Shown one piece after another: positions 41,428 through 51,513 of a DNA stretch of 64,000 bases. Both the position numbers and the translations under genes were made by a program. Within the stretch, counting starts at the first letter, position 1; each line of letters begins with the position of its first letter. The stretch comes from Venturia oleaginea (taxonomy: Eukaryota > Ascomycota > Dothideomycetes > Venturiales > Venturiaceae): the NCBI GenBank assembly GCA_013176395.1, contig JABMLP010000016.1, positions 992,001 through 1,056,000 on the forward strand, read 5' to 3'. The notes under the pieces were generated by a model. The model was not told where the DNA came from and ran no database searches. It saw only the letters and a program-made list of their open reading frames with translations.

Positions 41428-42100
41428 GTTACTAATGGAAGGAGAGATGGTTGTAAAGTGACATCAATGATTTTCTCCATGAATCTATGGCGCATTTGGA
41501 TCCGTCCACAGGTCAAATATGATAACGGGATTCTTTTCCTCACTCTGTTTGTTCTTTGACTGTGTTATGAGGCTCGAGATACGGCTGCTTCTCGATGCTG
41601 CAACGGATGCTTAGCTCTTGCATGCTAACACAGTGATCTCATCAATTCATACGCGATCCGGCCCGGAGATAATGGCAAGTGTGCATTCAGACAGTAACTT
41701 GCCAACTCAAGATCGTATCGATAAACCTCTGGCAATTTTCTTCTTCTTTGAGATTGCCAGAAACTTATTAACATCGGTCGTGATTTGCAGGTTTTGCGTG
41801 AAGTGCGTTGGATTCTTGCTGGGCATGAATTGACGGGAACACGTTGCTAAGGCTGATGTAGGGGTGTTGTCGTCCAGATGTCAGTAGGTCGCAATTGCCA
41901 TGATCCTCATGCTTTCCACCTCGACTTTGTTGTGCCTCCCAAGTGGGTTCATCCAAGGAGAATAGAGTGTTTACATCAACAACAATCTTCCACAACGCAA
42001 CACAACTTACCACATCACAACAATCTTCAATAACGCAGCACAGCTTACTTTTCACTATTATGTATGAATCTTCAAGCCAGAGCCCAAGGCAGAAGGCTCG
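41428..42100. other. Intergenic with short dispersed block
   Basis: Contains the second copy of the short block TTCTTCTTTGAGATTGCCAG (about 41740-41760), also near 35528. No gene is supported. Confidence 0.35.
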
Positions 42101-43171
42101 TTGATCCCGACAAGCTTGGGCAGTGTTCAGAACCTCGAGACAGTTGCCGAGGCCTACAGCGACGTCAACATAACGACCGTCCACTCGGATCCAGGCCTCG
42201 CTTTTTGGAACGACGAAGACGAGAGAGCATTGCTTAAAATAGACCACGACTTGTCATCCGTGCTAGGCAAAACCGAGGGCGGCAACGTCAGCAATCAGCA
42301 CGACATTCAGCAAGAAGTTCAGCAAAGATTGGACAAAAGATGGACTCGTATTGAGATACTCTTCTCATTGGACCGAAAACGCCTCGATCCCAGGAAAGAC
42401 GATGGAAAGTACAGATCATACTAGGATACGAGGGTTCAAGACAGCAGTATTGAAACTCTGGAGAAACAGTTCCCGAACAAAAATGGCTTTGGCCGTAAGG
42501 TCCGTATACATATAGCCCAGGTATTTTTGCCAGAAGTTGATTGGGACGGCAAATCATGGACCGCTGCTAAGACATATTCCAGGCCTAGGAGCAAATTCCT
42601 GGGAGTTATCGTGCGTTCAATGTTCGCTGTGTTTGGAAACCGAGTGATTTTGATCGTCACGGAAGCCTTCGCCGAACATCATGGAAACCGATTCGCCAAA
42701 GAACAAGGAAAAGCCCGAACGCTTTTGACTCCAAGTAGTCATCTTCAAGATGTTGGTGTCACTATCAGAGAAAACCAGGCACTTCCTAGCTCGGAGTTGG
42801 TTTTCCGACAACTTCAATCAGTTCCCGGAGCGAATATACTGAACAATAACACCCTGGAGATGGTCTGGCACTTCAATATCACCAATCAGATGACACAAAG
42901 AGCAATTTTAGGCGCCCAACAAACTATGGGGTGGGGAGGTCGTTGTTGGGGCAGGTTCCGGGCCGATGGGGGTGGTGCCAATGAGCAAGATCAAGGGAAA
43001 CGGCTGAAAGAACAAGAAGGATTCCAAACCCTCGCAGCTACGGACAATGGGAGAACCGTTGTACGAATGCTGTTCGATCAAAGAGGTGTAAACGTTCCCG
43101 CCCTGCTCAGTTCCAGGCTCAAACCGTTTCACATGGTGTTCAAGCTTGAGCGCGTGGAGAAGGGTGAGGAT

Positions 43172-43243
43172 GATGGAAAGGTAAAGGTTAATGGAAAGGT
43201 AGAGGGTGATGGAGAGGTAGAGGATGATGGAGAGGTAGAGGAT
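43172..43243. repeat. 18-bp minisatellite, four units
   Basis: Four adjacent 18-bp units of the form GATGGAGAGGTAGAGGAT with few changes. In frame they encode six-residue DGEVED-type acidic repeats near the C-terminus of the interrupted ORF. Confidence 0.85.
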
Positions 43244-43260
43244 GGGGGTTCTGGCGACGA

Positions 43261-43366
43261 GGAAGCTGAGGGAGCGAAAGGAAGCTGAGAGGGAGCGAAA
43301 GGAAGCTGAGATGGATCGAAAGGAGGCTGAGAGGGACCGAAGGGAAGTTGAGGGGGACCGAAAAAG
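43261..43366. repeat. 21-bp minisatellite, about five units
   Basis: About five imperfect units of GAGAGGGAGCGAAAGGAAGCT. One plus frame reads as repeats of the heptad-like R-E-R-K-E-A-E, a charged single-helix or coiled-coil pattern. This frame is offset from the main ORF. Confidence 0.8.
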
Positions 43367-43380
43367 GAGGAAAACAAACG

Positions 43381-44563
43381 AAGCTTAGGTATGATTAGGA
43401 TGATGATGGAGTGGTATTGCGAGCGGTGGTGTCCAGGGTCTGTTTTTGATGGTCAGTCGTGATAAGGAGTAGTTGTGTATTCGGTTAGAAGCGGACACGG
43501 TTTATGAATGCAAGAAGTTATGATAAAACAATTGAGCCATCAACTCATCTTCCATCTCTAACTCTCTACACCTCAAAGTACATTTCGAAACAGAGCCTCT
43601 TCGTGTTGAGGTGGAGCGATGTATCTGTGATCAGAGTGAGTGCACCAACTTCCAGCTTGTCAAAAGATAGATGAAGCAGACTGAAGTCTGAATTGATGTG
43701 TGGGCTATCCGCATATTTATACAATTGAGAGACTCGTATTCGAGCTAGTACAAATGAGGATAGATTGAAATGAGTTTATTTGACACAGCTCCCAAGCAAC
43801 CTGCCTCATGGAGAAAGTAGGTCATGACTAACAAAGATTGGAAAAGACATACGGTAGCGGGACACAGAATCCAACTGGCTCAGCTCCGTGAAAGGTGACC
43901 AGTACAGCCAGAAGCCATTATCACCACGTAACTGTGGCTCATGAAGGCATGTTCGAGACTTCGCGCCAAAGCACGACACGGTCCAGGGAGCTCCAGCCAA
44001 GGTAGAGGTCCGGAAATGGGTCTAGAGAGGTGATAAGTGATGAAGAAGAAAGATATTGGCGAGAAATGGATGATGGAGAAGATGAGGATGGTTGGATGGG
44101 AAGTCAGGAGTGAGGAGTGACAAGGAGATGGGTACTAGTATTGATCCTCTTGAAACACTTAGTAAGCGTTATATACCCAATTGGGTTTCTGCCTTGTTGC
44201 TTCCCGCTTCCTCGACCTCGCAATCAGAATTTATAAGATCAATCACCGGTATGTCGGAGTGAAAGAGCCAGGCCATTTCATGGACTGCTTCCATCTAGAA
44301 CCACAACCATGCCATTATCAGGTGAACAAGCTAGAATATCGGCAACTGGGATGCTGTTCGTCTCAGATTAACATCTTTTACCACCAGGCAATCATTATTA
44401 GCTCGACACATGCAAATCGTCAACATCAGATCCACCAGGTTTGACACGTTTCGTCATGGGACTCTCGTATAAAGATGGCCATTGTTTCTGAATTACAAAG
44501 AAATTTTGGTCTGTCTCTGTTTTCGTCAGTCTTCACTATTATTTAGCGTGGAAGATTATCATC
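43381..44563. other. About 1.2 kb upstream of the P450
   Basis: No supported gene; stops in all frames. The last 150 bp before 44564 is the likely P450 promoter. Confidence 0.4.
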
Positions 44564-46276
44564 ATGGTCTCGTTGCAGACTTCTTTCTATGCCGCCCTGT
44601 GGCTTTCTGCGCTTCTCTTGGCTGCTAAAATAATCAATGTTCTCCGTGTCGAAAATGCTCACCGCAAACGGGAGCGACAGCTCGGTTGCAAGAGGCCATA
44701 CAAGGCTAGCGTTGGCCCATTTGGTCTGCCACAAGTATGGAAATCCTTACGAGCGGATCAAGAGAAAAGGTTTCCGGACTTCCTGATCGAAAATTCGAAA
44801 TTGGCGAGTGCACGAGCAGGTCGCCTCGTAGCCACTACTGAGGCCACGCTACTCGGCCAAAAGCGATTTATAACCTCGGATCCTGCCAATGTCAAGGCTG
44901 TGTTGGCTACACAGTTCAAAGAATTTGGGTTAGGGGATGACAGGATTAACACTTTTGCCCCTGTTCTAGGCCATGGAATTGTACGTACCTCCTAGCCATA
45001 CTCGTGCTTTTCCGAATCAGGCTGACTTGATTGTTTAGTTCTCATCAGATGGCAAGAAGTGGGAGAATAGCAGGGCTCTTTTACGGCCACAATTCGTGAG
45101 AGATCAGGTCAGCGATCTTGAACTGGAAGAATACCATGTGCAGAATCTTATGTGTGTAATTCCATCACCAGACGCAACTGGATGGACGCCAAAACTGGAT
45201 CTGCAAGCTCTCTTCTTCCGCTTGACCCTAGACAGTGCTACCGAGTTCCTGTTCGGAGAGAGTCTCGATAGCCAAATCGCTTATATCAAGACCGATTCTG
45301 ATCGGAAGGAAGACAATAACGGATCACTATTTGGCGAATCCTTCGACCATGCAACTGCAACAATGGCTACTGGTACCAGGTTGGGCGCGTTTTACTGGCT
45401 CGTTCAAGGCAGAGGGTTTCGGAAAGCCAGAGCGCAAGTTCACAAGTTCGCTGATCACTATGTTCGTATTGGACTCTCGCAAAACCCGCCCGCGGTCTCG
45501 GAAAAAATACTCGAAACTGGCAATAAGCAGAGATACGTGTTTCTCAATGCTTTGGCCGCCTCGACCCGAGACCCCATGAAATTCGCTCTCAGTTACTGAG
45601 TATTCTACTAGTAGGTCTATTCTCGTCTCACCTGGAGTACAGTACCTAATTTGAACAGGCTGGAAGAGACACCACAGCATCGCTCCTTGGCTGGACTTTC
45701 CAACTCCTTTGCCAACACCCAGAAATCTACGCCAAACTACGAACCATCATTTTATCTAGCTTCGGAACTTACAACCACCCAAGAAATCTCTCCTTCTCCG
45801 AACTCAAGTCATGCACTTATCTACAACATGTCATCAACGAAACCTTACGCCTCTTCCCTGTCGTTCCAGTCAACACACGCCGCTGTTTGGTCGACACAAC
45901 CTTACCCCGTGGAGGCGGCCCAGCAGGCGAAGATCCAATCTACGTCCGTGCTGGCGAAGAAATCGTCTACTCCATGCACGTTATCCACCGTTTAGAGCAT
46001 CTCTGGGGTCCTGACGCCAACGACTTCCGCCCTGAACGCTGGGAAGGCAAGAAAACAGGCTGGGAATATTTACCTTTCAATGGTGGACCTCGAATATGTA
46101 TTGGCCAGCAGTTTGCGCTTACCGAGGCGAGCTATGTTATTGTGAGGTTGGTGCAGAGAGTGGAGGAGATGAAAGGAGTGGGCCTGCCTGCGAGGGGGAT
46201 GGAAAGGCATAATCTGAGTTTGACGAATTGTCCGGCGGATGGTGTGAATGTTCGGTTGAAGATGGCGAGGGATTGA
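44564..46276 (+). pseudogene. Cytochrome P450, CYP52-type, with one frameshift
   Basis: Alkane/fatty-acid omega-hydroxylase-like P450, ER-anchored. Exons are 44564-44980, 45039-45610 and 45659-46276. The N-terminal anchor helix is [20 protein letters not shown]. Exon 2 has FSSDGKKWENSRALLRPQF and FGESFDHATATMATGTRLGA. Exon 3 has the I-helix AGRDTTASLLGW, the ExxR motif NETLRLFPVVPVNTR and the haem loop FNGGPRICIGQQFAL. Near 45573 the frame breaks. The main frame reads STRDPMKFALSY and stops at 45597-45599, while the expected DPHEIRSQLLSILL before the AGRDTT exon lies one frame over. One extra C in the CCCC run would restore it. No intron explains the shift. It is either a natural null allele or a one-base sequence error; otherwise the gene looks intact. 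Confidence 0.85.
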
Positions 46277-46607
46277 AATTGAACGATCAGTGTCTTTTGA
46301 TTTGGTCATTCCAATGTTCAATTAGAGCTACGCTTCACAACGATCCGGTAAAGACCAACCGCTCCACTTGATGTCAGAAGAAGGTTAGTTAGTTGGGTTC
46401 AAACTTTCACACTAAACTGTCATATAGAGCAGAGGAGATTGGGATTTAGGCCAGGTATCGTTATACTTTGCCAGGACAGTTGCTGAGCTATTGATAGACT
46501 AATTGCATGATTGCTGTTGGGAACTGTAGACTGAGAAGTTATTTCCAGTGGAGTTTACGCTCTGCGACCGAACATAAAAAACAAGCTTTTGGATTACAAC
46601 AGGACAA
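46277..46607. other. Spacer between P450 and tRNA-like sequence
   Basis: About 330 bp; nothing recognised except an A-run that could serve as a Pol III terminator on the minus strand. Confidence 0.4.
46576..46581 (-). terminator. T6 run downstream of tRNA-like sequence
   Basis: Read on the minus strand, six consecutive T lie about 27 nt after the tRNA-like 3' end, a normal place for an RNA polymerase III terminator. Confidence 0.3.
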
Positions 46608-46744
46608 TGACCCTAACCCGACTTGAACGGATAGCTAGACATGCGTGAGTAGTGACACTTAGGTATGGGGGTGCATACGATATCTTACCCTTCAGGTATT
46701 GCCACTAACTGGAATCTGACGCGCTACCATTGCGCCATAGAAGC
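46608..46744 (-). tRNA. tRNA-Trp(CCA)-like sequence, possibly degenerate
   Basis: On the minus strand a tRNA 5' half is clear: acceptor GCTTCTA, TG, then the D arm GCGCAATGGTAGCGC, then anticodon stem TCAGA with loop TTCCAGT (anticodon CCA). A matching 3' end lies further on: T arm ATCCG-TTCAAGT-CGGGT and acceptor TAGGGTC plus A, pairing six of seven positions with the 5' strand. About 70 nt lie between, more than usual for a tRNA intron, and the 3' anticodon strand pairs poorly (best CCTGA directly after the loop). It may be an intron-containing tRNA-Trp or a pseudogene with an insertion. Confidence 0.35.
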
Positions 46745-47862
46745 CAGTTGACACCTTCTGAAAAGCCAAATATCGTAAATATCGCACGTTATTAAAAATC
46801 GTTACTGGTAGAAGTGGGCCCCTCATAATGCATGTCGTGAGCTTTGCGAATATGCTTGACTGATTGACCATGGTATTATGGTATTGCATAGCCGGGCCTT
46901 GGCATGTACTCTACTGTCTAGCTGGCAAATGATCTGACCGATGAGTCAATATATCCGCTTAGCCAGGAAGATTGGTTCGCGCGTGATTGCATACTACTGC
47001 GACTATGCCTTGTTGAATGAGCAAAGGACGTTTCTCACTCGAGCGATTGACGGTGTTTAGCACAGTAAAACGGGCACACAAGATGATGCAATCGAGCGGA
47101 CCATTCCGTTTGATGTGTTCCAGCTCGAGCACTTCGGGATTAGATTGTAGACTATTTGCTGAATCATAATACCCGTATTTAGTCTTGTAATACCTATCTG
47201 AGCTCAGAAAAAACTTCTCCCTGGGCCACATCCTTGTCCAATTGTGCTTCCCACGTTCCCAATCCTTCATCCTTTCGCTCGTCTACATAGTAATTCTTAA
47301 TCGTCACGATCCGCGCCCTCGTGTCACGGCAAGAGAATCGAGCTGATAAAAAGGGGAATGGCCTGATCAAGAAAACACCAGCCACGCCATTTCCAAAAGT
47401 AGTACTCCAGACCCTCGCTTAACCGCCGATGACGATGAAGCATCTCGTCTCCAACAATTCACCCCAAAACTATCCCGAAACCCAGGGACGGGACGAATCA
47501 CGATGAATGCGAGTTTGAATATGACATCAGTCTTGGCGTCGTCATGAAAAGGCTGGAGTCAAAACAGGGTCTTGTGGCTGTGCGGACAGAAGATCGTCGG
47601 CATCAACACCATTTCAAAGTGCTAGCTGATTGGAATCTTGTTTTTCATGGCTGTTGGAAGGGCAGGCATGAGGTGATTGACGTATCGTGTGTTGAAGTCT
47701 TATAGATGTATATATAGCTGATGAGAATCGTCCCTTCATTAAAATCATCCTTCAGCAATACAAGCATCAAACAACAACTACATCTCAACCTCATCCTCGA
47801 TCTTCAACTACAAATAATATCCTCAATCTCCTACTCAGAAACCAATCAACCCCTAAAACACA
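46745..47862. other. About 1.1 kb non-coding
   Basis: No supported gene. The end (about 47750-47860) is C/A-rich leader sequence before the small basic protein gene, with a TATATATAG-like element at about 47708. Confidence 0.4.
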
Positions 47863-48262
47863 ATGGCACGCACAACCACCACCCGTCGACCAGGTCTCCT
47901 CGCCCGCCTCAGAGGTGCACCAAAGACGGTAACAACAACCCATACAACCACAACCACAACCCGTCGTTCCCCACGAACAGGCATCATGGGCGGCCGCAAG
48001 AACAAGCGCGCAAACAACTACAACACCACCACCGGCGCACCAGTCCAACACCACCGCCGCAAAGTCTCCATGGGCGACAAAGTCAGTGGCGCTATGATGA
48101 AGTTGAGGGGTTCTTTGACTAGACGACCTGGTCTTAAGGTAAGCTTCGGGAATGATAATGAATAGTAGAGGTGATTGAGACTGATTGATGTTGTAGGCTG
48201 CTGGTACTCGTCGTATGCATGGTACCGATGGACGCGGTTCTCATCACGTTGCTGCTTATTAG
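47863..48262 (+). CDS. Small basic conserved fungal protein
   Basis: Exon 1 is 47863-48138 and exon 2 is 48197-48262, around a 58-nt intron; 113 aa. The protein is very basic and Thr/Arg-rich: MARTTTTRRPGLLARLRG, then a Thr tract, then GGRKNKRANNYNTT. The C-terminal block (MGDKVSGAMMKLRGSLTRRP, then AAGTRRMHGTDGRGS) spans the splice site and is the part I recognise as conserved across filamentous ascomycetes. No function is known to me. Its charge suggests nucleic-acid or membrane binding. The 5' leader is C/A-rich and long, consistent with strong or stress-linked expression, but that is inference. Confidence 0.75.
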
Positions 48263-48494
48263 AGTATTTCTCTGAGAGAACTCGGTTAGCGATTCTGGTT
48301 TTGACGATTTTATGAGCGATGTGTGTTTTACTGTTATCGATCGATACCCAGAGGGACTTTTGCGCAAGCGTTTTGGCGCATGAATTTGTATAACTAGCGT
48401 TAGGCGAATAAGAAATTATTATTTATGACAAAGTTTCTACGTTCCTAATTTCCTGTTATACTATGGAGTTACTGTTCCGTCATGACGCTGATTA
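48263..48494. other. Spacer up to the transposon
   Basis: 3' flank of the small basic gene; no feature seen. The TA at 48493-48494 is the left target-site dinucleotide of the transposon. Confidence 0.5.
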
Positions 48495-48533
48495 ACGTAT
48501 TCCACCACCGAGCCGGCCACTTTTCCTTGGCAC
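48495..48533 (+). repeat. Left terminal inverted repeat of transposon
   Basis: 39 bp beginning ACGTATTCCACCACCGAGCC. It is the exact reverse complement of 50268-50306; identity stops one base further in. Confidence 0.92.
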
Positions 48534-48545
48534 GACCAACTCATA

Positions 48546-50243
48546 TTACGCCTCTTCAATTTTATCGCTATCAACAATAGATTCCAAGTCTGTCGTGCTG
48601 CTATCTGATTCAGAAGATATCTCGATATCCTTTTTACACCTTCGCGCATTGTGCCCAGTCGCGCCGCAGTTTCCACAGCGCCGTAAAGCTGGCCGGGCTG
48701 TTTCTTGATCACCACTACCACGAGCCTTCTTTGATTTCTGAGGCGCTACAGACGCCTCTGCAGCTACCTGCCCTGCTGCAGTCCCGTACTCTATAGTACC
48801 ACCTTGCTGGATCCACTTCCTTTTGCGCCATTTTCGCTTCGTCATTACTGCCAATTGCTCTTCAAGTTCGTGGTTTCTTGCAATAAGTAGAGCGTTCTGG
48901 TGCAGCATCAATTCAGCGCCCTTGACAAGCTGAGAGAAGCCAGTCTGCGCAGTAACCGGTGACCGAGTGAAAGATTCGCGTTCAAGCTTTGATTGAGATC
49001 CAAATTCAAGAGTATTGCTTGGAGTCTTCGACTGCCACGGTGTCTCCTGCGGTGGGGGTGCTGGTGGGGTACGTAGCCGTACTTCAAGGCGATCCAATAC
49101 CACCTCCGCGTTAATAGGGACTAGCCCTACCATCTCAAAAGCCTTTCGACAGTTCTCTTCTGTAAACACGTCGAAAAACGCGTCTTTGAAGGCCGGGAGG
49201 AAGCCTTCTTTGTTGATATGGTAGACGCGTCGGCGTGCCAAGTCTTGAACTCGTTGGGAGTACTTGCGCTTCAACGGCGAGAAGCAGACCACATCAAGCC
49301 GCTGGAGGATATGCGATGAATGAGGTGGCATACAGAGCGTTAGGATCTTATGTTCGAGGCAGTAGTCCTTGAAATCCTGGTTGAGATGGCTCTCATGGCC
49401 GTCCAAGATGAGCAGCCTATATCCCCCTACTTGACGCGCCTTTTTATGCGCGTCAAAGTGCTTCAACCACTTAAGACCAAGCGCATTGTTTGTCCAGCCG
49501 TTCTCAGAGACCGAGAGCTTCCAATTCCGTGGTATATCTGCCTCCTCATACCACGCAGAGATGTGAACGCGTCCTTTGTAGATAATCAAGGGCCGGGTCG
49601 CATACCCAGCGGCGCAGATACTCTGGATCACTGTAACCCACTCGCGATTGCCTGGCTGGATCAAATTAGGCCGTGTACGTCTTTCAGAAGCTGTGACGAC
49701 CTTCATTGACCCAATAACGCCCATCTGGAAGCCAATCTCGTCAAAGTTGTGCGTATCCTTGTCGTGGATGCCGTACTTGGCTTTAGTATCTGCAACGAGC
49801 TTGAACCACGCGCCGATAATCTCTGGATATTCCTGTAGTATCCTCTGCCTATCCTTTGCTCGATTGAAGGCTACCTTGAGCTCATCTGAGCGCGTTACGA
49901 ATCTCTCAGCCCAGTTTTTGCCAACTGGCTCTCCACCGCGTATACCCAGTAGTTTATCCGCCATATCTGCCACCTCACACAGCCGGGGCGCAAATCCTTG
50001 CGAATTGAGGTCGAGAATATATTGGATAAGCTTTTGCTCTTCTGTTGCAGTGAGCTTATGGGAGTTTGGGCGAGTTTGAGATCGAGAGGTAATTCCGCAG
50101 AGCCGATCAGAGAGCCTTTGGTGTTTGATGTTGAAGGCTGCAGCAGCGCGCCGTAGGCTTTAAAATTGGCCAGACGTATAGGCCTGAAGAGCGAGATCAA
50201 TTCTGCCTTCTTGAACGGATATCGTGTTGCGTTGTTGAGACAT
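48546..50243 (-). pseudogene. Pogo/Fot1-like transposase with one nonsense codon
   Basis: DDE-superfamily transposase plus C-terminal zinc knuckle, 565 codons. The ATG at 50243 (MSQQRNTISVQEGRIDLALQ) is followed by a TAA at 50160-50162, codon 28, inside the psq-type helix-turn-helix (YTSGQF, stop, SLRRAAAAFNI). Everything after is open in the same frame. Catalytic-domain landmarks are DEIGFQMGV, LLILDGHESHLNQDFKDYC, MPPHSSHILQRLDVVCFSPL and the GLVPINAEVVLDRLE end. A CCHC knuckle (CGNCGATGHNARRC) and an acidic tail close the protein. Translation could restart downstream without the full DNA-binding domain; more likely the copy is non-autonomous but mobilisable. Confidence 0.88.
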
Positions 50244-50267
50244 TGCGTGTTGAAGAGGATAAGGGCT

Positions 50268-50306
50268 GTGCCAAGGAAAAGTGGCCGGCTCGGTGGTGGA
50301 ATACGT
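50268..50306 (-). repeat. Right terminal inverted repeat of transposon
   Basis: 39-bp mate of the left terminal repeat, ending ...GGTGGTGGAATACGT directly before the flanking TA. Confidence 0.92.
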
Positions 50307-50308
50307 TA

Positions 50309-50662
50309 TATCTTGTTAAATACATGGTGAATCACTGTTGAGAGGGTGTACTCACTACCCTTTGAAAAGCCTTGGACTTGTCGACGATTTGGGCTGGTCC
50401 GTTAGTATCGCAATAGAAATGCATCGTCGAACCCTCTTGGCAGGAAGAAATAGGGATGCATTCGGGCTGAACAAGGAAAGTTTGGGGGGATTGCTGAAAA
50501 ATGTGACGTATCTGGTCTCGTGAAAAGACCTCAGACCGTAAAGTCGAATTACTGCAATTCACCGACGAGTTCGGATATGATGGCCAGTCCATGTAATGAT
50601 ACATATGCCATCATTCACATGATGCATAAATTCATTCCCACACGTATGCCATAAATGCCAGA
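50309..50662. other. Spacer between transposon and SRP9
   Basis: About 350 bp; 3' side of SRP9. Nothing else recognised. Confidence 0.4.
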
Positions 50663-51278
50663 TCATTTCTTTCCCTTTTTCTTCTTCTTGCCTGCAACAC
50701 CCTGTCCCGCCTTCGCATCGGTCGCTGGTTTCGAGCTATCCGGCAAAGGCGTATGCGGTCTACTGCCACCATCCTTTTCTTTCTTGACCACGTCTAACGT
50801 CGCTGTATCTGTCCACACATTAGCTGCCATGTCAATCCCTCTGCTCGCGTGCCTGAACATACCCTCAGCAACTTCCGGCAAAGCTGCCATATTTCTCCCT
50901 AGCCTCCCCAGATTCGCTACTATTCTCCCCACTTCCCATCCTCTACTCGTTTTATATTGGAGGCACACACCGGAAACAGGGTCGTAGGATCTGACTGTGA
51001 GGCTTGCTACTGAGGGTTGTGTTTCTGTTGGCGTTTCTGCTGGTGCTGATGCTTGTGCTTCTGGTAATGGTTCGGCCTCATCGTAGCGGGTCTTTCGTTT
51101 CCGTGACTTTGCTTTGTCGGGATTTGGAATGGTGTATTTCGTGGTTATTCGAGTCTCGTGTTAGTTAGCAGGGGTTGAATGGTGAATGGTGGAGGAGCTG
51201 TACACTTGTTGGCCGAGCTTTTAGGAGGAGTGACGACTGTTGTAGCCACTCATCGGCTGTACTTAGATAATGCACCAT
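50663..51278 (-). CDS. SRP9: Signal recognition particle subunit SRP9
   Basis: Alu-domain protein of the cytosolic signal recognition particle, involved in elongation arrest during co-translational targeting to the ER. Exon 1 is 51278-51204 (25 codons, MVHYLSTADEWLQQSSLLLK) and exon 2 is 51154-50663, around a 49-nt intron with a GCTAACTAAC branch site; 188 aa. Exon 2 starts TRITTKYTIPNP, as in other SRP9 proteins. After a basic linker comes SLTVRSYDPVSGVCLQYKTS, then EVGRIVANLGRLGRNMAAL, the conserved C-terminal half. It ends in a Lys-rich tail (GKKKKKGKK) as seen in fungal members. The protein is longer than animal SRP9 because of the linker and tail. Confidence 0.88.
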
Positions 51279-51513
51279 TGTGTACTCCGGGTATATGTGA
51301 TTGTTGAAGCTGAGAGATGGTCAACGATGTGTGGGGCAGCTTTTCGCGAGTGGAAAGCGAAGCCACGAAAGGGCCACCTTCTTCTCTTCTTGACCGCGCC
51401 CTTTCACAACAACCAAGCATGATTCGAAGGTCCGATTACGTCTCTTATAAATCACTGTCCTTACGCTGCTGAGAAAAGCTTGTGAACAGTTGATTGATGC
51501 CGAGCTTCACATC
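51279..51513. promoter_or_regulatory. Shared divergent promoter, SRP9 and DUF1308 genes
   Basis: Only 235 bp separate the two divergent start codons, so both promoters must lie here. No TATA box is obvious. Bidirectional use is inferred from spacing. Confidence 0.5.

Larger units (their letters stand above)
42101..43380 (+). pseudogene. Unknown protein interrupted by one in-frame TAG, tail frameshifted
   Basis: A frame runs from 42101 to 43288 with a single stop, a TAG at 42422-42424. Sequence on both sides is coding-like: DERALLKIDHDLSSVLGKTE before it; GFGRKVRIHIAQVFLPEVDW and FLGVIVRSMFAVFGNRVILI after it. The C-terminus holds the 18-bp repeat coding DGEVED units. The frame then ends early (GDEEAEGAKGS). 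One frame over, the next repeat encodes a long charged helix of REAERERKEAE type ending at about 43386, which looks like the original tail. I do not recognise the family. It may be expressed as fragments, but two lesions suggest a decaying gene. Confidence 0.45.
48495..50306. mobile_element. Fot1/pogo-type DNA transposon, 1.81 kb
   Basis: Tc1/mariner-superfamily element bounded by 39-bp terminal inverted repeats that match perfectly by eye and flanked by TA on both sides (48493-48494 and 50307-50308), the expected target-site duplication. It contains one transposase ORF on the minus strand. Perfect repeats imply a recent insertion. The element lies between the small basic gene and SRP9 and interrupts no recognised gene. 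Confidence 0.92.
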
